This document shows, in pieces, positions 63,333 through 64,000 of a stretch of DNA of 64,000 nt. The notes under the pieces are model-generated. The model saw only the letters and a program-made list of their open reading frames with translations. It was not told the origin of the DNA and did no database searches. The stretch's first letter is position 1. Each line of letters opens with the position of its first letter. A program made the translations under genes and the position numbers. This stretch comes from Lithodes maja (taxonomy: Eukaryota; Arthropoda; Malacostraca; Decapoda; Lithodidae). The stretch lies in contig JBAKBP010007403.1 in the NCBI GenBank assembly GCA_037953745.1, positions 36,334 to 100,333 of the forward strand, written 5' to 3'.

Positions 63333-64000
63333 CATCTGTGAAGCCAGTCATCTTGGGGGCTAATAAGTGATTGAGGTTTCCGAATGTTTGTGTGCAAACT
63401 GTTGTATGGATTCTTCCCCTGCCGCCTCTTGCTTTGCCTCCTTTCATGTGTTTCTTGTTGATACTCCCTACCCCTTATGGGAATAACGGCTGGCTACTGA
63501 CTAAATTAAAAACGTCAAATTATGAGTAGTATGCTGCTGTCACATTTGTTAAATACTTAATCATCAATCTTTTAATGGAATTTAACCGTGTTGGCTGCGA
63601 GTATCTCGCTATCTATTAACCTTTCTTTTCCCAAGCATACGAATCGAATCGATAAACAGACAAAAAATACCTTCAAAGATATTGACACGTCAGTAAAGTT
63701 TTCGATAAATATACACATGAATGATTGCTGATTAAAGAAGCAGCTCATGGAATAGGGCGAACTATATTGCGTGAATTAGACCATGGCTAATTAGTAGGAA
63801 ACCAAAAATTAACATTAACAGTAGCCTATACAATCAGATTGGGGTGTAGTGAAGGTTGGGATCTTACACGATGGTCAGTTGTAGTTCCTCAATTGTTAAT
63901 TTTTTACATTAACGACCTTGATTTAGGCCTAACTAAAAAGATTGCTACTTTTTAAAATGACACTAAATATAGGTTGAGTTAGTGATCCTGATAACGATTC

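Larger units (their letters stand above)
60325..64000 (+). repeat. Repeat X, long copy 3 carrying nested insertions
   Basis: Same terminus (ACAGTAGCCCAACTAAG) as the copies at 8586 and 21765. Collinear in inverted orientation with 20447-21765 after removing the SINE (60658-61035), LINE fragment (61530-62761) and tail R (62806-63332). The match runs to the last base of the window, so the far end is unseen. No protein family recognised within. Confidence 0.75.

Noticed and set aside
1..64000. CRISPR array, operon or bacterial-type regulation
   Set aside because: No regularly spaced repeats; the content is eukaryotic transposable elements throughout.

Overview
This window looks like repeat-dense intergenic DNA from an invertebrate animal, most plausibly a decapod crustacean. 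The assignment rests on the mix of elements: Gmr1-like Ty3/Gypsy LTR elements, Jockey- and CR1-type LINEs, TTAA-flanked MITEs, a Penelope-like hammerhead remnant, tRNA-headed SINEs and long GA, CA and TA runs. This is judgement, not proof. I found no convincing host gene, rRNA, functional tRNA gene, operon or CRISPR array. Almost every recognisable coding stretch belongs to a mobile element and most are broken.

Layout. 1-7956: the 3' part of a Gmr1-like LTR retrotransposon (gag, protease, integrase and RNase H remains). Its 3' LTR is split by a Jockey-type LINE ('LINE A', minus strand), which is itself split by a TTAA-flanked MITE. 8586-10340: old repeats, namely repeat X, a SINE, a Tc1-like transposase relic and a tRNA-like head. 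10352-18546: a second Gmr1-like element with both LTRs, a 4-bp CAAC target duplication, an open gag frame and an internally deleted pol; its 3' LTR carries a later retroposed insertion. 18551-22732: unannotated DNA, an inverted copy of repeat X and a KRBA2-like integrase tail. 22985-26230: a CR1-like LINE with an uninterrupted 932-codon endonuclease/RT frame. 27486-36330: an old LINE A copy split by a 5.7-kb element with 145/155-bp terminal inverted repeats (28770-34447). 36331-47046: mostly unannotated AT-rich DNA with LINE ends, tRNA-like sequences, TA runs, a hammerhead-like motif and a decayed transposase-like gene. 47047-55339: a minus-strand Gmr1-like element with the complete order gag-PR-IN-RT-RH, split in RNase H by a near-intact LINE A copy. 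55945-58720: three TTAA MITEs. 58866-64000: another LINE A copy, then a long copy of repeat X loaded with a SINE, an RTE-like LINE fragment (with a MITE inside) and a retroposed tail.

The most interesting item is the 28770-34447 element. It has long TIRs and a 3-bp target duplication in an identifiable pre-insertion site. It encodes one decayed protein of about 1,500 codons, with N-terminal Cys motifs, a region resembling XPG/FEN-type nucleases and a C-terminal Tesmin-like CXC cysteine cluster. I suggest an Academ-like DNA transposon or an uncharacterised relative. The second theme is the Gmr1-like group: integrase lies upstream of reverse transcriptase and Gag carries a SCAN-like segment, both visible here.

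The elements do not form a pathway; the window is a stack of insertions whose relative order can be read from nesting and target-site duplications.
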